A stretch of DNA of 64,000 nt, from contig LFLA01000012.1 of the NCBI GenBank assembly GCA_001542995.1, positions 62,001-126,000 on the forward strand, read 5' to 3'. Origin of the DNA: Nitrospina sp. LS_NOB. GTDB lineage: Bacteria > Nitrospinota > Nitrospinia > Nitrospinales > VA-1. The position numbers and the translations under genes were made by a program. Below are positions 18,715-28,326 of this stretch, piece after piece (positions within the stretch are counted from its first letter, which is position 1; every line of letters starts with the position of its first letter). The notes under the pieces were generated by a model. It was not told the DNA's origin and did no database searches. It saw only the letters and a program-made list of their open reading frames with translations.

Positions 18715-19733
18715 ATGAGGCCAGAAGGAAAGATTGAGTTTGGTTTACTTTGTGAGGATGGGATGGACACGGCAACGGAAGAAGGCAAATACAGGGGAAT
18801 CAATATCAAATTCCTCGCAAAGGGTGGGGATGAGGGGTTTAATATTTTCGATAAAACAGAAAGCTTTGGAACCGAGAAATTTGTAATGTTTTCCAGTACC
18901 GAGCGCAAACATCAGGAAAAGATAATGCGGCTTCTGGAAGAGGGGACCGACCAGGATTTTTATATTCATGAAGAGGACTTGTTCAAATATTACAAATATG
19001 CCACCAATGCTCTGAGAGCGGTTGTGTCCAACCCGAATATTCCCCTTAAAGAGAAAACTAAAAAAATATATGAAGTTTCCAAGGGGGTGATGAAGGAATT
19101 TTTTGATAATAACTCTTCTGAAAAGATTCTGGAATCATCCGAAGAAGTCATGGAAATGATGGAAGAGTGCATGACCACAGCAGAAGCGGGGTTCCACGGG
19201 ATTGCGGCAATAACCAGCAAAGACTACTACACCTAAACCCATAGCGTTAATGTGGGATTGTATTGCATGACTTTTGGTGTAAAGAAACAGATGTCTAAAA
19301 ACGATACGAAGCAATTATCTCTGGGCGGAATGTTACATGATGTCGGTAAATCAAAAATAGACGCTTCCCTGATCAACAAGGATGGCAAACTCACAGACAA
19401 AGAGCTTGAGGAAATGAAAGCCCACGCTACGAGGGAGGAAAAATCCTTTCCGGGATGAATTGTTTTGGGGCTGATGTGGTGCGAATGGCCGGAGAGCATC
19501 ATGAAAAGTTCAAGGGTGGCGGCTACCCTCTTGGAAAAATCGGCAATGATATCCATTTGTTTGCACGGATATGTAAAATCATGGATGTCTATGATGCCTT
19601 GACGACGAGGCGGTCATATAAAAAAGCTATGAGCGCTTTTGATACGTTGATAATTATGAAAAAACAGATGGCTCACGATTTTGATCCGGAATTGCTGCAA
19701 GAATTTATTCAACTAATGGGCCCGGACTTATAA
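18715..19733 (+). pseudogene. HD-GYP c-di-GMP phosphodiesterase, nonsense mutation plus frameshift
   Basis: An HD-GYP domain protein with a non-catalytic N-terminal part. The domain reads DYYT-stop-THSVNVG. The TAA at 19234-19236 replaces what should be a Tyr or similar codon, and translation resumes in the same frame. GGMLHDVGKSKID (HD) follows. Near 19435-19445 the frame changes: the first frame ends KSFPG-stop, and the next continues KILSGMNC, then GEHHEKFKGGGYPLG (GYP) and ARICKIMDVYDALTTRRSYKKA. All HD-GYP landmarks are present, so the gene was once complete. Two independent lesions make it a likely pseudogene. It may have been paired with the GGDEF gene on the opposite strand downstream. 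Confidence 0.82.
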
Positions 19734-19756
19734 GGGCAGACCCTTCCTTTCCTTCC

Positions 19757-20611
19757 TCAGAAAATTTTCATCGTATCCAGAGCAAACTCCGCGTATTTTT
19801 TCAGTTCGGGTTCCCATTTTTGTAATTCTTTGGCAGAAATTCCCAAGAGGGCTAGCAAGTGGTTTCGTTCTGTTTCAGCAAAATCTTTTAAGCCACTGGG
19901 AAAGCCCCATTCGCTGGCAAGAGATTTTGCCAAAGCCACAACCCCGGCTATTTCCCGGTTCATTTTATTTTTTGCAGGTGCTGCGCATTGCAGAATGACT
20001 TGGGAAAGTTGTGGGGGAAAGCCCCAGGCCTCCATTATTTCTCCAGCTACCTCGAGATGGGAAAACCCGAGCGTCTGTTTCTCCGCTTCTATCAGGCTAA
20101 TTTGATTTTCGTCCATAAAGTCCTGAACCTTGGCAAACGCGATGGGAAAATACACCGTTAAAGCAATCACCCCGGCATCGTGGATGAGTCCAGCGGTGAA
20201 GCTGACATCCGACTCCATGCCGCCAATAAATCTTCCGAGTCCTCCGGATACAGCCGCCGTGATACCGCTGTGAACCCATAATTGAAGATAATCGATGGAC
20301 AGTGCTTCCGAGGGTGTGTCGAAAAATCGCTCAATGATAGGTGTGCGCAAAATAATGTTTTTTATTGCACCAGAACCCAGTAAGCCTGCGGCTTGTTGTA
20401 ATGAAGAAATTTGTCCAGGGTAACCATATATGGGCGTGTTGGCGACCTTCAACACTGCCATGGCCATAGGGGGATCGTACTGGATCATTTCAACAATACT
20501 GTAATCCATGGAGGATGAGGTTCCCGCAGCCATGAGAACATTATCAATTTGTTCCGGGAGGGAAGGCAGGTTTTTCAAAGACCGGAACCGTTCAAGCGTC
20601 AAGGATGTCAT
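19757..20611 (-). CDS. HDOD domain protein
   Basis: An HDOD-domain regulatory protein, related to but lacking the catalytic HD pair of phosphohydrolases. It has LPSLPEQIDNVL near the N-terminus, MVEMIQYDPPMAMAVLKVAN-type helices, and FTAGLIHDAGVIAL around residues 145-158, followed by FSHLEVAGEIMEAWGFP. HDOD proteins act in signalling and motility regulation in many proteobacteria. ATG at 20611 is preferred to an upstream in-frame start because it fits the family N-terminus and gives a 20-base overlap with the 3' end of the GAF-GGDEF gene. It is intact, unlike its neighbours. Confidence 0.83.
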   Translation of the reverse strand: MTSLTLERFRSLKNLPSLPEQIDNVLMAAGTSSSMDYSIVEMIQYDPPMAMAVLKVANTPIYGYPGQISSLQQAAGLLGSGAIKNIILRTPIIERFFDTPSEALSIDYLQLWVHSGITAAVSGGLGRFIGGMESDVSFTAGLIHDAGVIALTVYFPIAFAKVQDFMDENQISLIEAEKQTLGFSHLEVAGEIMEAWGFPPQLSQVILQCAAPAKNKMNREIAGVVALAKSLASEWGFPSGLKDFAETERNHLLALLGISAKELQKWEPELKKYAEFALDTMKIF

Positions 20612-21693
20612 CGGCGGATCCCTGAATGGTGCGGTTTCTTCCTTCATGTTTGGCTTTATACAAAGCGAGATCGGCAACTTTAATCAAGTTTGCCGCTTCC
20701 TGCATGTGGGCGGAGTCAAATTCTGCGACTCCACAGCTCACTGTTACTTTAAAATCTTTACCCTTGGACTGGAATTTCTTACTGGCCATTTCTTCGCGAA
20801 TACGTTCGGCGATATGCAAAGCGCCGGCTATCTGGGTTTCCGGCAGGACCAGGAAAAATTCCTCTCCTCCATATCTGGCGGCCACGTCGTTGGACCGGCA
20901 AAACTTTCTTATAATGGCGGAAAATTCCAACAAAATTTCATCGCCCTTCTGGTGCCCATGCGTATCGTTGACTTCCTTAAAATGGTCGATATCCATCATG
21001 ATCACTGAAAGTGGAGAATTATATCTGCGGCAACGTACCACTTCGTTCTTCAGGAGCGTTTGCATTTGCTGGTGATTATCCAGACCCGTCAGGCCGTCTG
21101 TTACGGAAAGTTTTTCCGCCCGCTCATATAACATGGCGTTGCTTATGGAAAGGGCAACGAACTCGGAAACATTCAGTGCAAAATCCAGGTCGCCAACATT
21201 GTAGAGACCTTTCTCATTATCGTTCAAGTTCATGACTCCAATGATTTCATTTTCGATCATCAACGGGATGGTGACAAAAAATTTGCAGGAGAAAAGAGGA
21301 TTTTTCTTCCCCGAAAATAACGTGAGGCAGAAAAATCCTGCTCAAAAATATATCTCCCGGAAGTCAGCGCCTTCTTCATGACAGGAGAATCATTTTGATA
21401 TAAAGAATATTCCTCTTTCATGTCAGGGTGATTGTGACTAACGAGGTTCAGCCTGCGCCGGTTTTTATCAAAAAGAAAAAATGTGAAATACTTCACCGAC
21501 AAAATAAACGGAAGTTTTCTACCATGACCCGGAAAATTTCCTGCAGACTGAGAAGGTTAATGCTTTTCTGCAGATAAATAAGATGGTCGAGGTTTCCGAG
21601 GGAATCGCCCAGCAACGAATTTTGTTTTTTCAGAAGATTCCGGACGGTCTCCGCTTCCTGCCATCTCAGCTTTTCGTATTCAGTGGAGTTCAT
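20592..21693 (-). pseudogene. GAF-GGDEF diguanylate cyclase, two frameshifts
   Basis: A diguanylate cyclase with an N-terminal GAF-like sensor, split across three frames: 21693-21493 (coiled-coil and GAF start), 21502-21260 (GAF core, SVKYFTFFLFDKNRRRLNLVSHN) and 21263-20592 (rest of GAF and GGDEF). The GGDEF part is complete: DGLTGLDNHQQ, MMDIDHFKEVNDTHGHQKGD, the active site YGGEEF, and an RSND I-site five residues before it. The last frame opens at 21263, so an isolated GGDEF protein could in principle still be made. Breaks look like single-base indels. Forms part of the decayed c-di-GMP zone. Confidence 0.82.
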
Positions 21694-21707
21694 TTTTTTG
21701 CTCGTTT

Positions 21708-23035
21708 CCTGAAAATTCGAGGAACTGGGCTCTTATTCCTGGGCCCAGAATGAGTTTGAATCCGTTCGGCGCCCACAGGTTTCCACCATAAAAATAGGGC
21801 CTCACCAGATTTATACCCGAATTCTGGTCAACCTGACCGGGCCAGTTTCTTATCAGGTCAATCCGGACTTTGCCAACAAGCAGATCATACTTATCCTTCC
21901 CCAGACCGCAAAAGGTCCCCCGGGTACGCAGTAAGTCATTTAAGGATAAAAACCTGGAGCAATATTTAGTTCGCTCCCTCAGGGAAGATTTGCAAATCAC
22001 CTTTTTATTGAAAAATTCAAACACCCGGTTTTTCCATTCTGTAAATCCCCAAAAGCCGCAGATCATTTTAGATCTTAAGGGAGAGAACCGGCCAATTTTG
22101 AGAGTCCGGATCGGAAAGTCGGAACGAAAGCCTGGGGCCCAAACAAGGGTTGAACCCGTTTCGCTGCCCAAAAAAAGCCAGGTTGAAAGGCTATAGCCCG
22201 AAGGAAATCCGGCAACTGGTTACCAAATCCGAGGAAGACAAGGAAAAGAACGGTTGGGAGGACTACCAGAAAGCCTTGAAAAAATTTCAGGAGGGGGACT
22301 ACCCCGCCGCCGCAAAATTGCTCGGCGAATTCAAGAAACAATATCCTGAAAGCAAATACCTTGGTCATATCTTTTATTTAAAAGCCGAGGCGGAATACCG
22401 CATTACTTTTAAGGAGTCGAATCCTATTTTTGACCGGTCCTTGGCTTCTTACAAATTTGCGATACGGCAATTCCCCAAGTCAAAATTTTACGACCACGCT
22501 TTGTTGAAGGTGGCCACTATTTATGATGATATTGGTTATGGTCTGGAGGCCAGGACGCTCTACAATCAAGGGCTCAAGTCCAAACCGGGCAGTCTTTATA
22601 ATGAAGTTCGGAAAAACAGCTTGGCTGCGATGTTGATGAAAGAGGGTCGGTTGGATGATGCTTTTAACGCATTTCAGAAGATACTTAGAAAGTCTCCAAA
22701 CAATCTTGAGGCCAAGGCGGGAATTTTTGAAATTGCCAATAAATTATTTGAGAAAAAAGATTATCCTCGAGCGCTAAAGATCTTTGAGGCCGGGGCCAGA
22801 CGCTGGTCGAGCGAGATCAATGAAAGGCCCGAAATCCATTTTCTCATTGCGGAAATCTATTTTTCACAAAAAGATTACAAGAAAGCCAGGAAACATTTTT
22901 TTCAGTCTTCTGAACCTGGACCCGGCTTCCCAGAATGCCCATAAAGCACTCAATCGAATCGGCGATACTTTTATTATGGAAGAAAAGTATCAGAACGCCC
23001 TGTCCGTTTTTGACGAATCTGGAAAAAGGAAAGAT
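21708..23035 (+). pseudogene. AMIN-domain/TPR protein remnant, several frameshifts, fused to fliI fragment
   Basis: Read over changing frames, this gives an AMIN-like beta domain (SVRRPQVSTIKIGPHQIYTR ... LVNLTGPVSYQV, then NTRFFHSVNPQKPQIILDLK) followed by at least five TPR-like helical repeats (YQKALKKFQEGDYPAAAKLL, then YPRALKIFEAG and similar). Frame changes occur near 21905-21935 (with TAA), near 22185-22195 and in a T7 run near 22893. No start codon is visible at the 5' end, so it is also truncated. The TPR part 22150-22944 alone would make a 264-residue product. At 23035 the reading frame passes directly into FliI sequence, a chimeric junction. Confidence 0.7.
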
Positions 23036-23722
23036 CTGAAACGGTCCGTAGTGGTCGCGGCGGCTTCTGACCAACCGCCACTTGTCCGATTGCGCGGGGC
23101 TTTCATTGCCACGACCATCGCTGAATATTTTCGCGATCAGGGAAACGATGTTATGTTGATGATGGATTCGGTCACCCGCTTTGCTCTAGCACAAAGGGAA
23201 ATCGGCCTTTCTGTGGGTGAGCCTCCCACGACACGCGGGTTCACACCATCGGTATTTTCCTTGCTGCCGAAACTGCTGGAACGTGCGGGAACTTCTTCCG
23301 GCGAAGGTTCGATAACGGGACTTTACACGGTATTGGTGGAAGGAGATGACTTGAACGAGCCAATATCGGATGCTGCGCGGGCGATCCTCGATGGACATAT
23401 TGTGTTGAGCCGCGAGTTGGCTTCACACAACCATTATCCAGCCATTGATGTCCTGAACAGTGTCAGCCGTCTGATGATCGATGTTGTCTCCAAAGAACAT
23501 TATGATTTAGCCATGAAGTTCAAGGATATTCTTGCGACGTATAAATCGGCCGAAGACCTGATTAATATCGGGGCTTACACCCGCGGCAGTAATCCTAAAA
23601 TTGATCAGGCTATTCAAAAATACGAACTCATGATTCCCTACCTCAGACAGGGAATTGTAGAAAGTGTTGACTGGCGAACCAGTATAAATGAATTGAAAAA
23701 AATTCTGGAGGATGAATCTTGA
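23036..23722 (+). pseudogene. fliI: 3' half of flagellar export ATPase FliI
   Basis: The C-terminal half of FliI begins abruptly at LKRSVVVAAASDQPPLVRLR. It includes the Walker B region VMLMMDSVTRFALAQREIGL, GEPPTTRGFTPSVFSLLPKL, the ERAGTSSGEGSITGLYTVLV block and the C-terminal helices ending LEDES. The N-terminal barrel and the Walker A P-loop are missing: the preceding sequence belongs to a TPR protein in the same frame. Without the P-loop it cannot hydrolyse ATP. Its stop overlaps the start of the fliJ remnant, as in normal fliI-fliJ operons. This is a deletion or rearrangement relic of a flagellar operon. Confidence 0.88.
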
Positions 23723-24152
23723 GTTTCCGGTTCGAGACCATACTTCGTTTGAATAAGAATAAGGAAGACCTGCTACAGAAGGACATGGGGCAGTCAACCT
23801 TCTCTATCAACGGCAGCAGGATCGAAAGCAGCTGATGCAGGATGCCACAGAGAATAGCAAGGATGAGCTGAACCAGAAGAAAAGATCGGGTGTTAGTATT
23901 GAAACAATGATTTTGTATGACAATTTTGCTAGAGGAACCAGGGTTCAAGGGGAGAGGCAGGATAAAATAATGTCTGAAATTAACACCAAGCTTGAGGCTA
24001 AGAAGGAAGAGGTGGTTGAAGCTATGCGGAAGCGCCGGACTATGGAAATATTGAAAGAGCGGGATTTCTTGAAAGAGAAAAAAATCAGGGAAAAGAAGGA
24101 AACGGCGATCCATGATGAGGTGGCTTCCAATCTCTGGATAAGAAAATCTTAA
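23719..24152 (+). pseudogene. fliJ: FliJ-like flagellar chaperone, frameshifted
   Basis: A FliJ-family coiled-coil protein directly following fliI. It starts at TTG 23719 overlapping the fliI stop, reading SFRFETILRLNKNKEDLLQK. After the GGGG run near 23790 the frame must change; the other frame reads AVNLLYQRQQDRKQLMQDAT and continues to a TAA at 24150. The second frame has the long charged helical pattern of FliJ (KERDFLKEKKIREKKETA). A single extra G in ATGGGGCAG explains the break. As sequenced, the product would be a 38-residue peptide. Coiled-coil proteins are weakly conserved, so position and length carry much of the call. Confidence 0.75.
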
Positions 24153-24159
24153 GGGGCAA

Positions 24160-24804
24160 ATGATGAAGTTTAAAATAATTTCTATTTTTTTGATTGCGGC
24201 AGGTTTCATCCTGGCGGGAAGGTCATACCTTGCCGGAAACCTGGAGTCTGCTTATGCCCAAGTGAAACAGATCGATGAAAAGGCCGGGGAGGTCCGGGAG
24301 GGAGAAAAGGTATTGCCCGTAGAGGAACAAAAGGAAAAAGAAAAAATCCAATTGCCGGGCCAGATGCCTGCGGTCAGCCCTGAAACGTTCAGGATGATAG
24401 AAACTATAGAAAATAAGAATCGCGAGCTTAAAAAAAGGGAAGAGAAATTACGCCTCAAGGAAGTTCGGCTGGAGGCATTGGAAGCTAAAGTCCGGAAAGA
24501 CCTAAAAAAAATTGAGCAAAGTATTTCCGAGTCGAAGCAGCAAATGGGAATTCAAGATGAAAAGACCAGGGAAAATGTGGAGGCTCTGATCAAGGTTTAT
24601 TCCAGTATGAAACCGGAAGATGCGGCCAATCTGGTTGAAGCTGTGAATGAAGAGCTTGCTTTGCAAATTATTTCGGGAATGAAAAGTAAAATCGCGGGAC
24701 AAGTTTTAAGCAAGTTGGATGTGAAAGTTGCCAAGCGAATCAGTGAAAAAATGGCAGGCAAGAAAGATAAGCCTGGGAGGGAATCCGCTCCTCCGGGCAA
24801 CTAA
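24160..24804 (+). CDS. MotE-like (MgtE intracellular N-domain) protein
   Basis: A 214-residue protein with an N-terminal membrane anchor (residues 3-21, IISIFLIAAGFILAG). A charged coiled coil follows at about 75-130. The C-terminal MgtE_N-like domain has YSSMKPEDAANLVEAVNEELALQIISGMKSK (starting about residue 147) and AGQVLSKLDVKVAKRISEKM. That architecture matches the MotE flagellar stator chaperone that commonly follows fliJ. It is intact, eight bases after the fliJ remnant, and may be the last relic of the flagellar operon or retained for another role. GGGGCAA precedes the ATG-ATG start. Confidence 0.75.
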   Translation: MMKFKIISIFLIAAGFILAGRSYLAGNLESAYAQVKQIDEKAGEVREGEKVLPVEEQKEKEKIQLPGQMPAVSPETFRMIETIENKNRELKKREEKLRLKEVRLEALEAKVRKDLKKIEQSISESKQQMGIQDEKTRENVEALIKVYSSMKPEDAANLVEAVNEELALQIISGMKSKIAGQVLSKLDVKVAKRISEKMAGKKDKPGRESAPPGN

Positions 24805-24842
24805 CGGGTTGTCGAACTCGTTGACCAATTGCAGTGGGCTGT

Positions 24843-25487
24843 TTAGTTCTTCAAGCTTTGGGAGGTTTCGGTAGATTCGGGATTGGTCATGCCAAAAGAT
24901 ATGATCATCTTCAAACCTTCTTCTACGGACATTTCCATGGCAATGGCGTCCTTTTCCGGGACCATGAACAGGAAACCTGTCGTGGGATTGGGTGAGGTAG
25001 GGACAAATACATTGAGCATTTTTTCACCCATCGCGTCTTTGATGCCATCTGGTGTGTTGCAGCATACGATTCCCAGTGTTTTCAGTGGCTCGCGGGGATA
25101 GGTAATAAGAACCATTTTTTGAAAACTGGCTGTCTCGGTCAGAGAGAGAGTGTCCACAACTTTTTTGATACTCGTGTAAATAACTCGAACCACCGGAATT
25201 TGGTGAAGAAGTTTTTCTCCCAGGGCCACAATTTTTTTTCCGATAAAGTTTGTGCCAAACAGTCCCACCCCTATAATAAAAAGGGCGAGCAGGAGAAATC
25301 CCGTGCCCGGGATATTCCACTCCTCCAGCAACTGCAAGCCCTGGGCCCCAAAGATACCTTTGACCACTGGTGCCATGGCACTGTCAACGCTAGTGATGAC
25401 AAAGGACAGGATTATATAAGTCAGGCCTGCCGGAATGGTTATCAGTAATCCGGCGATCAGATTTTTTTTGAATGCTTTTTTGAACAT
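24843..25487 (-). CDS. DUF502 family membrane protein
   Basis: A 214-residue protein of the DUF502 family. It has two N-terminal membrane segments (about residues 10-33, LIAGLLITIPAGLTYIILSF, and about 57-80, GTGFLLLALFIIGVGLFG). The conserved block GEKLLHQIPVVRVIYTSIKK follows at about 91-110, then a soluble domain with FVPTSPNPTTGFLFMVPE. Function is not established for the family. The start is preceded by AGGAAA. It sits on the minus strand downstream of the pilus operon, 28 bases after the TPR gene, and could be cotranscribed. Confidence 0.85.
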   Translation of the reverse strand: MFKKAFKKNLIAGLLITIPAGLTYIILSFVITSVDSAMAPVVKGIFGAQGLQLLEEWNIPGTGFLLLALFIIGVGLFGTNFIGKKIVALGEKLLHQIPVVRVIYTSIKKVVDTLSLTETASFQKMVLITYPREPLKTLGIVCCNTPDGIKDAMGEKMLNVFVPTSPNPTTGFLFMVPEKDAIAMEMSVEEGLKMIISFGMTNPESTETSQSLKN

Positions 25488-25515
25488 GGAAGATTTCCTG
25501 CGGCCTGGTTTTCCT

Positions 25516-26754
25516 TTATTTCAGGGTCTTAATATGTTTTTTGACTTGAACGGATAATGCCGAATGACTGACTGAGGCCAATTCGACAAACCGTTGGTAA
25601 AAATGAATCGCAGATTTAATGTTTCCTTCATCTTCGTACAATACTGCAAGATTATAGTGAGTTCCCGCGTGAGCTGGATTGATTTTGAGAGCCTGGTTTA
25701 AAACGGACTTGGATCTTTCCAACAGGCCAATACGTTTATAGGCCACTGCCAGGTTGTTCAACGCCTCCAGATTCTCGGGATCAATTGAGACCGCTTTTTG
25801 ATAATTTCGAATAGCTCCGGGGAAATCTTTTTTGGCATAGTATACCACGCCAATATTATTGAAAGGTTTTGCGTAATCGGGGTTTAAATAAATAGCCCTG
25901 AGAAATTCTTCGATAGCCCGGTCGTATTGGCGCAATTCTTTGTAGATCACCCCTATATTGTTGTAAATGTCGGGGTTGTTGGCATCGAGTTTCGCGGCTT
26001 TGGAATAATTTGTCAAAGCCTTTTCCCAATTTCGTGACTGTTGGTAAAAAATAGCCTGATTGAAGTAATGGTCACTGTTTTTAAAAATATTTGGTTCCGA
26101 TGGTGTCGAGAATGACATTGAGTCGATTTCGGGTGCAAAAGTTGTTGCGGCAGGTTTTTCCGGAGTTAAAGAGGCAACAGGGGCTGGTTCCGGCGTCATG
26201 GTTTTTCTCGATTCCTTTTTAGGTCCAGGTACCGGCTTGGGGTTGACTACTTCGTTTGCAATTTCCAGAGCAGCGATTTCTGTCTCCAGAGCCGAGACTT
26301 CTGTTTCCAGAGCCGTGGTTTCTATTTCCAGAACAGGGACTTCTGTCATTCCCGGCTCGATCACCTGAATGCTGTCTGGTTCTTTTTTTGGAACCGTGTT
26401 CTGGGTGGGGGTTGACTGGCTGGGTGCCGGTGGCGAAACAGAGACAACAGGTTTAACAGTCGCAGGTGTAGTAGGTGTAGCAGGTGTGGGTGGCGCGACG
26501 GGTGCAACGGGAGGGGCCTTTGCCATCGTCGGAGGCGATTTCGGTTGCGACCTCTTATTGGGATCAAAAGGGTTTGCCAGCAGTAAATAGGCCAGAATCG
26601 TGGCTGGTATAACGACAAGGAATATAAACCGCTTTACTTCTTTGGGATTGAACTTGGGCTTGGCACCCAGGTTTTTGAGAAGATTGATTCCCGGGTTGAC
26701 GTTGAAGGATTTTTCTTTTACGGCCTTTTTAAGGCTGTCTGCGATCAGGCTCAA
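25516..26754 (-). CDS. TPR pilus-assembly-associated protein (MshN-like)
   Basis: A 412-residue protein with a short cytoplasmic N-terminus and one membrane helix (about 44-63, FIFLVVIPATILAYLLLAN). A long periplasmic Pro/Ala/Thr-rich and Glu-rich linker follows (about 72-210, including several ALETE repeats), then about five TPR units from residue 225 (NWEKALTNYSKAAKLDANNP, QYDRAIEEFLRAIYLNPDYA, DFPGAIRNYQKAVSIDPENL and others). This matches MshN of the MSHA pilus by domain layout and by position after the ExeA/MshM-like ATPase. The start is TTG after GAGAGGGGC. The gap to the upstream gene is 12 bases. Confidence 0.78.
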   Translation of the reverse strand: MSLIADSLKKAVKEKSFNVNPGINLLKNLGAKPKFNPKEVKRFIFLVVIPATILAYLLLANPFDPNKRSQPKSPPTMAKAPPVAPVAPPTPATPTTPATVKPVVSVSPPAPSQSTPTQNTVPKKEPDSIQVIEPGMTEVPVLEIETTALETEVSALETEIAALEIANEVVNPKPVPGPKKESRKTMTPEPAPVASLTPEKPAATTFAPEIDSMSFSTPSEPNIFKNSDHYFNQAIFYQQSRNWEKALTNYSKAAKLDANNPDIYNNIGVIYKELRQYDRAIEEFLRAIYLNPDYAKPFNNIGVVYYAKKDFPGAIRNYQKAVSIDPENLEALNNLAVAYKRIGLLERSKSVLNQALKINPAHAGTHYNLAVLYEDEGNIKSAIHFYQRFVELASVSHSALSVQVKKHIKTLK

Positions 26755-26766
26755 GGGGTGCCCCTC

Positions 26767-28320
26767 TCAACCGGTGGTGGATACGGATAACAGTATGGGC
26801 TTCCGGCCTGAAAATTTTAACGCTTTCAAGTTCACTTTTGCGGAGTTAAGATCTCTAAACGGACCCACATAAACAATATACCAGTCTTGCCTGGCCGAAA
26901 CTGCTTTTTTCCAGAATGCGTCAAACCCTCCTGTGACCAATTTTGCCACATGTTCATCCGCTTCCGCTTGGATTTTTATCGAGTAGACCTGAATGCGGTA
27001 GTTTCCCCTCTGCGTGACCGCTGGACGACCAATATTAGAGGGTTTTTGAATCTTGACAGGGGGTGTTGCTGATGTTGTCAGAGTAACGGGTTCTTTTTTC
27101 TCAGGTGTTTGCTGCAAGGGATTCGGTGTTATTGGAGCCGGAGTTTTCAAAACCTCTGTTTGATTTTGCTCAGGTTCGAGCGCCGAAGGTTTTGGAATCG
27201 CAGACCCCTTGCTTTCCTCTGGAGTTATGGAAGGATCATGACTCTCTTTTTGAAATATTTTATCCGGTAACAGGGCCAAATTTATTTGCCCGGGTTCCAT
27301 TTTTGAGAGGATGAAGAAGGTCAACCCGGCAACAAAAAATAACAGGGAAGCTACCAAGGGGAGTTGCGTTTGCGGAAAACGTTTTAAAAAATAGTTTTTA
27401 TTCTCTTCGCCAAGAAGGCTTTTAATGGCTTCCCGCACATGTTGACGGTCAACCACATCGACTTGGGCATTATATCCCGCAAGCAGAGCCCGATCACAAA
27501 CAAGGTTTATCAGGCGGGGATAGCCCTTCGAGTAATTAAAAATTTCATTCAAGGCCGACTTCGAAAAGCTGACCTGGGAAGCCGCACCGGCAACGAGAAT
27601 TCGATGGGCGATATAGTTTTTTGCTTCTTCCCGAGCCAGGGGGGCAATTTCATAACGGATCGAAATTCTCTGATTCAATTGTTTTAAGGTGGGGAGTTTG
27701 AGCTTTTCATTCAGTTCAAGTTGTCCCACGAAAATGATTTGCAGAAGCTTTTCTTTTGCGGTCTCAAGATTAGATAGAATCCGCAGTTGTTCCATGACAT
27801 CCAGGGACAGGTTCTGCGCTTCATCGATAATCAGTACTGTAGATTTTCCCTGTTCGTACTGATCCAGAAGAAATGTGTTCAAGGCATCGATCAGTTCTTT
27901 TTTGGAAGCGTTGTTAATCCAAACGAGATTGCTTTGTTCTTCAGAAGGCGAAGGGTCCGGTTCGATGGTGATCTCTTCTCCGGTGGAGTCATCCTCGATC
28001 ACCCCAACAGGTTGCCTTGAATGGAGTGATTTAATGCGAAGGTCGTGAATAACATTTCTCAACAGGTCCATATCTGAAAGCATGGGATTCAGAATTAGGG
28101 CGACTTCGACACTTTCATCAAGCCTGTCCAGCAGGCAACGGCATAGCGTTGTTTTGCCAGTTCCGACATCACCGGCGATGACCATAAAGCCTTCCCGCTG
28201 TTTGATGCCATAGAGCATATGATCGAGCGCTCCCTGGTATTGTTTGCTCAGGTAAAGGAATTTCGGGTCCGGCGTTAAGCTGAACGGTTTTTCCTTGAAC
28301 CTGTAGAAATTCTCGTACAT
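26767..28320 (-). CDS. ExeA/MshM-like AAA ATPase with C-terminal SPOR domain
   Basis: A 517-residue membrane ATPase of the GspA/ExeA/MshM family. Near the N-terminus is the FRFKEKPFSLTPDPKFLYLS signature. Walker A GDVGTGKTTLC is at about residues 50-60, Walker B TVLIIDEAQNL near 160, and the arginine-rich sensor regions follow. There is one membrane helix (about 325-341). A Pro-rich periplasmic stretch leads to a C-terminal SPOR domain (YRIQVYSIKIQAEADEHVAK ... DWYIVYVGPFRD), which binds septal or denuded peptidoglycan. In related systems ExeA/MshM help place the secretin in the wall. AAGGT precedes the start. It lies six bases after the secretin gene. Confidence 0.88.
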   Translation of the reverse strand: MYENFYRFKEKPFSLTPDPKFLYLSKQYQGALDHMLYGIKQREGFMVIAGDVGTGKTTLCRCLLDRLDESVEVALILNPMLSDMDLLRNVIHDLRIKSLHSRQPVGVIEDDSTGEEITIEPDPSPSEEQSNLVWINNASKKELIDALNTFLLDQYEQGKSTVLIIDEAQNLSLDVMEQLRILSNLETAKEKLLQIIFVGQLELNEKLKLPTLKQLNQRISIRYEIAPLAREEAKNYIAHRILVAGAASQVSFSKSALNEIFNYSKGYPRLINLVCDRALLAGYNAQVDVVDRQHVREAIKSLLGEENKNYFLKRFPQTQLPLVASLLFFVAGLTFFILSKMEPGQINLALLPDKIFQKESHDPSITPEESKGSAIPKPSALEPEQNQTEVLKTPAPITPNPLQQTPEKKEPVTLTTSATPPVKIQKPSNIGRPAVTQRGNYRIQVYSIKIQAEADEHVAKLVTGGFDAFWKKAVSARQDWYIVYVGPFRDLNSAKVNLKALKFSGRKPILLSVSTTG

Positions 28321-28326
28321 TAAACC

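Noticed and set aside
21680-22171. 163-residue minus-strand ORF
   Set aside because: The plus strand here encodes a recognisable AMIN-domain remnant, so this is an antisense shadow.
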